From Micavibrio aeruginosavorus EPB (GTDB lineage Bacteria > Pseudomonadota > Alphaproteobacteria > Micavibrionales > Micavibrionaceae), in NCBI RefSeq assembly GCF_000348745.1, contig NC_020812.1, positions 434,001 through 498,000 on the forward strand: a DNA stretch of 64,000 bases, in the 5' to 3' direction. The notes beneath the pieces were generated by a model. It searched no databases and was not told where the DNA came from. It worked only from the letters and a program-made list of their open reading frames with translations. Positions 63,499-64,000 of the stretch are shown piece by piece. The position numbers and the translations under genes are program-made. Each line of letters opens with the position of its first letter. Position 1 is the first letter of the stretch.

Positions 63499-64000
63499 AT
63501 GCAGGTACACCCATCAGCCCTGATCACAGGGATTACCGGTCAAGACGGTGCGCATCTGGCGGAATTTTTGCTGGGGCGCGGGTATGTGGTCCATGGCGTG
63601 CGCCTTTATTCCGCGACCGATGACACACAACGCTTGCGCGATATTCTCGATCATCCGTGTTTTCACCTGCACATTGGTGATTTGAATGATGGCGGTGCGC
63701 TGGCCCGCCTGATACGCGATTGTGCACCCAATGAAATTTATAATCTGGCCGCGCAAAGCCATGTCCATGCCAGTTTTAAAGTGCCCGAAGCCACAGCGCA
63801 GATCAACGCGCTGGGCCCGCTGCGCCTGCTGGAGGCTGTTCGCGTGCTGGGCCGCGAGCATGACATTAAATTTTATCAGGCATCCAGTTCAGAAATGTTT
63901 GGCAATGCCCCGGCACCACAAAATGAAAATACCCCGTTTGCGCCGTGCAGCCCTTATGCGGCGGCGAAGCTCTACGCCTATTGGCTGGTGCGCAATTACC
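63499..64000 (+). CDS. gmd: GDP-mannose 4,6-dehydratase, cut by window edge
   Basis: Converts GDP-mannose to GDP-4-keto-6-deoxymannose, the precursor of fucose, rhamnose-D and related sugars. Only the first 167 residues are present. They show SALITGITGQDGAHLAEFLL for NADP binding, YNLAAQSHVHASFKVPE, FYQASSSEMFGNAPAPQNE and the Tyr-x-x-x-Lys motif in SPYAAAKLYAYWLVRNY, all family signatures in the right order. The full protein is usually about 340-370 residues. It suggests that another glycan locus begins to the right. Confidence 0.96.
   Translation, partial: MQVHPSALITGITGQDGAHLAEFLLGRGYVVHGVRLYSATDDTQRLRDILDHPCFHLHIGDLNDGGALARLIRDCAPNEIYNLAAQSHVHASFKVPEATAQINALGPLRLLEAVRVLGREHDIKFYQASSSEMFGNAPAPQNENTPFAPCSPYAAAKLYAYWLVRNY

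Overview
The window looks like a chromosome segment of a free-living, motile alphaproteobacterium of about 55% GC. Evidence is the hemC-hemD-Mic60-like-hemY-like block facing tsaD-gpsA, a DUF1489 gene, and one rRNA operon of the form 16S-tRNAIle(GAT)-tRNAAla(TGC)-23S-5S followed downstream by tRNA-fMet. The 16S sequence and gene set would fit the Micavibrio-like predatory lineage, but that is my inference from memory, not a computed placement. There are no insertion sequences, prophage genes or CRISPR arrays. The DNA is densely coding, with several clear intrinsic terminators.

Layout. 1-6690 (mostly minus): a partial acetyl-CoA synthetase, an EamA transporter, an EVE-domain protein, three tandem paralogous unknown proteins, gpsA and tsaD. 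6738-13628: hemC, hemD, a Mic60/mitofilin-like protein carrying an extra N-terminal HTH, a HemY-like TPR protein, a convergent rhomboid protease and a class III aminotransferase. 13700-16005: small unknown proteins, a secreted repeat protein and a TauE-like permease. 15986-23729: an envelope polysaccharide locus (O-antigen-ligase-like protein, three glycosyltransferases, a Wzz-like protein and a large SLBB export protein). 23853-26229: a DUF1489 protein and three unknown proteins, two of them paralogues.

26298-32482: the rRNA operon. It has three stacked sigma70-type promoters, two of them on a duplicated ~100 bp unit, then a terminator-like hairpin, RNase III-type processing stems around both large rRNAs, and a leader motif repeated before 16S and 23S. 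A DUF486 membrane protein and tRNA-fMet follow.

32507-42354: an Ada repair protein and an SDR enzyme, then a full chemotaxis set: a soluble double-PAS receptor, CheZ-like phosphatase, CheY, hybrid CheA, CheW, CheB and CheR. 42391-48491: homospermidine synthase, then lineage-specific envelope proteins (lipoprotein, Asn/Gly-rich secreted protein, Sel1-like protein with internal duplication) and one AT-rich orphan. 48517-54327: galE, a glycosyltransferase, an MFS transporter and a TPR-sulfotransferase fusion.

54661-59798: a compact chaperone-usher-type surface-fibre locus with two DUF4402 subunits, a PapD-like chaperone and an unusual usher. Downstream are a response regulator with a helical partner, a Cys/His-rich membrane protein, a sterol-desaturase-family hydroxylase, two small unknown proteins and the start of GDP-mannose 4,6-dehydratase, running off the right edge. 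The strongest candidates for undescribed biology are the triple CxxCxC paralogue cluster, the HTH-Mic60 fusion, the DUF4402 fibre locus and the rRNA leader architecture.
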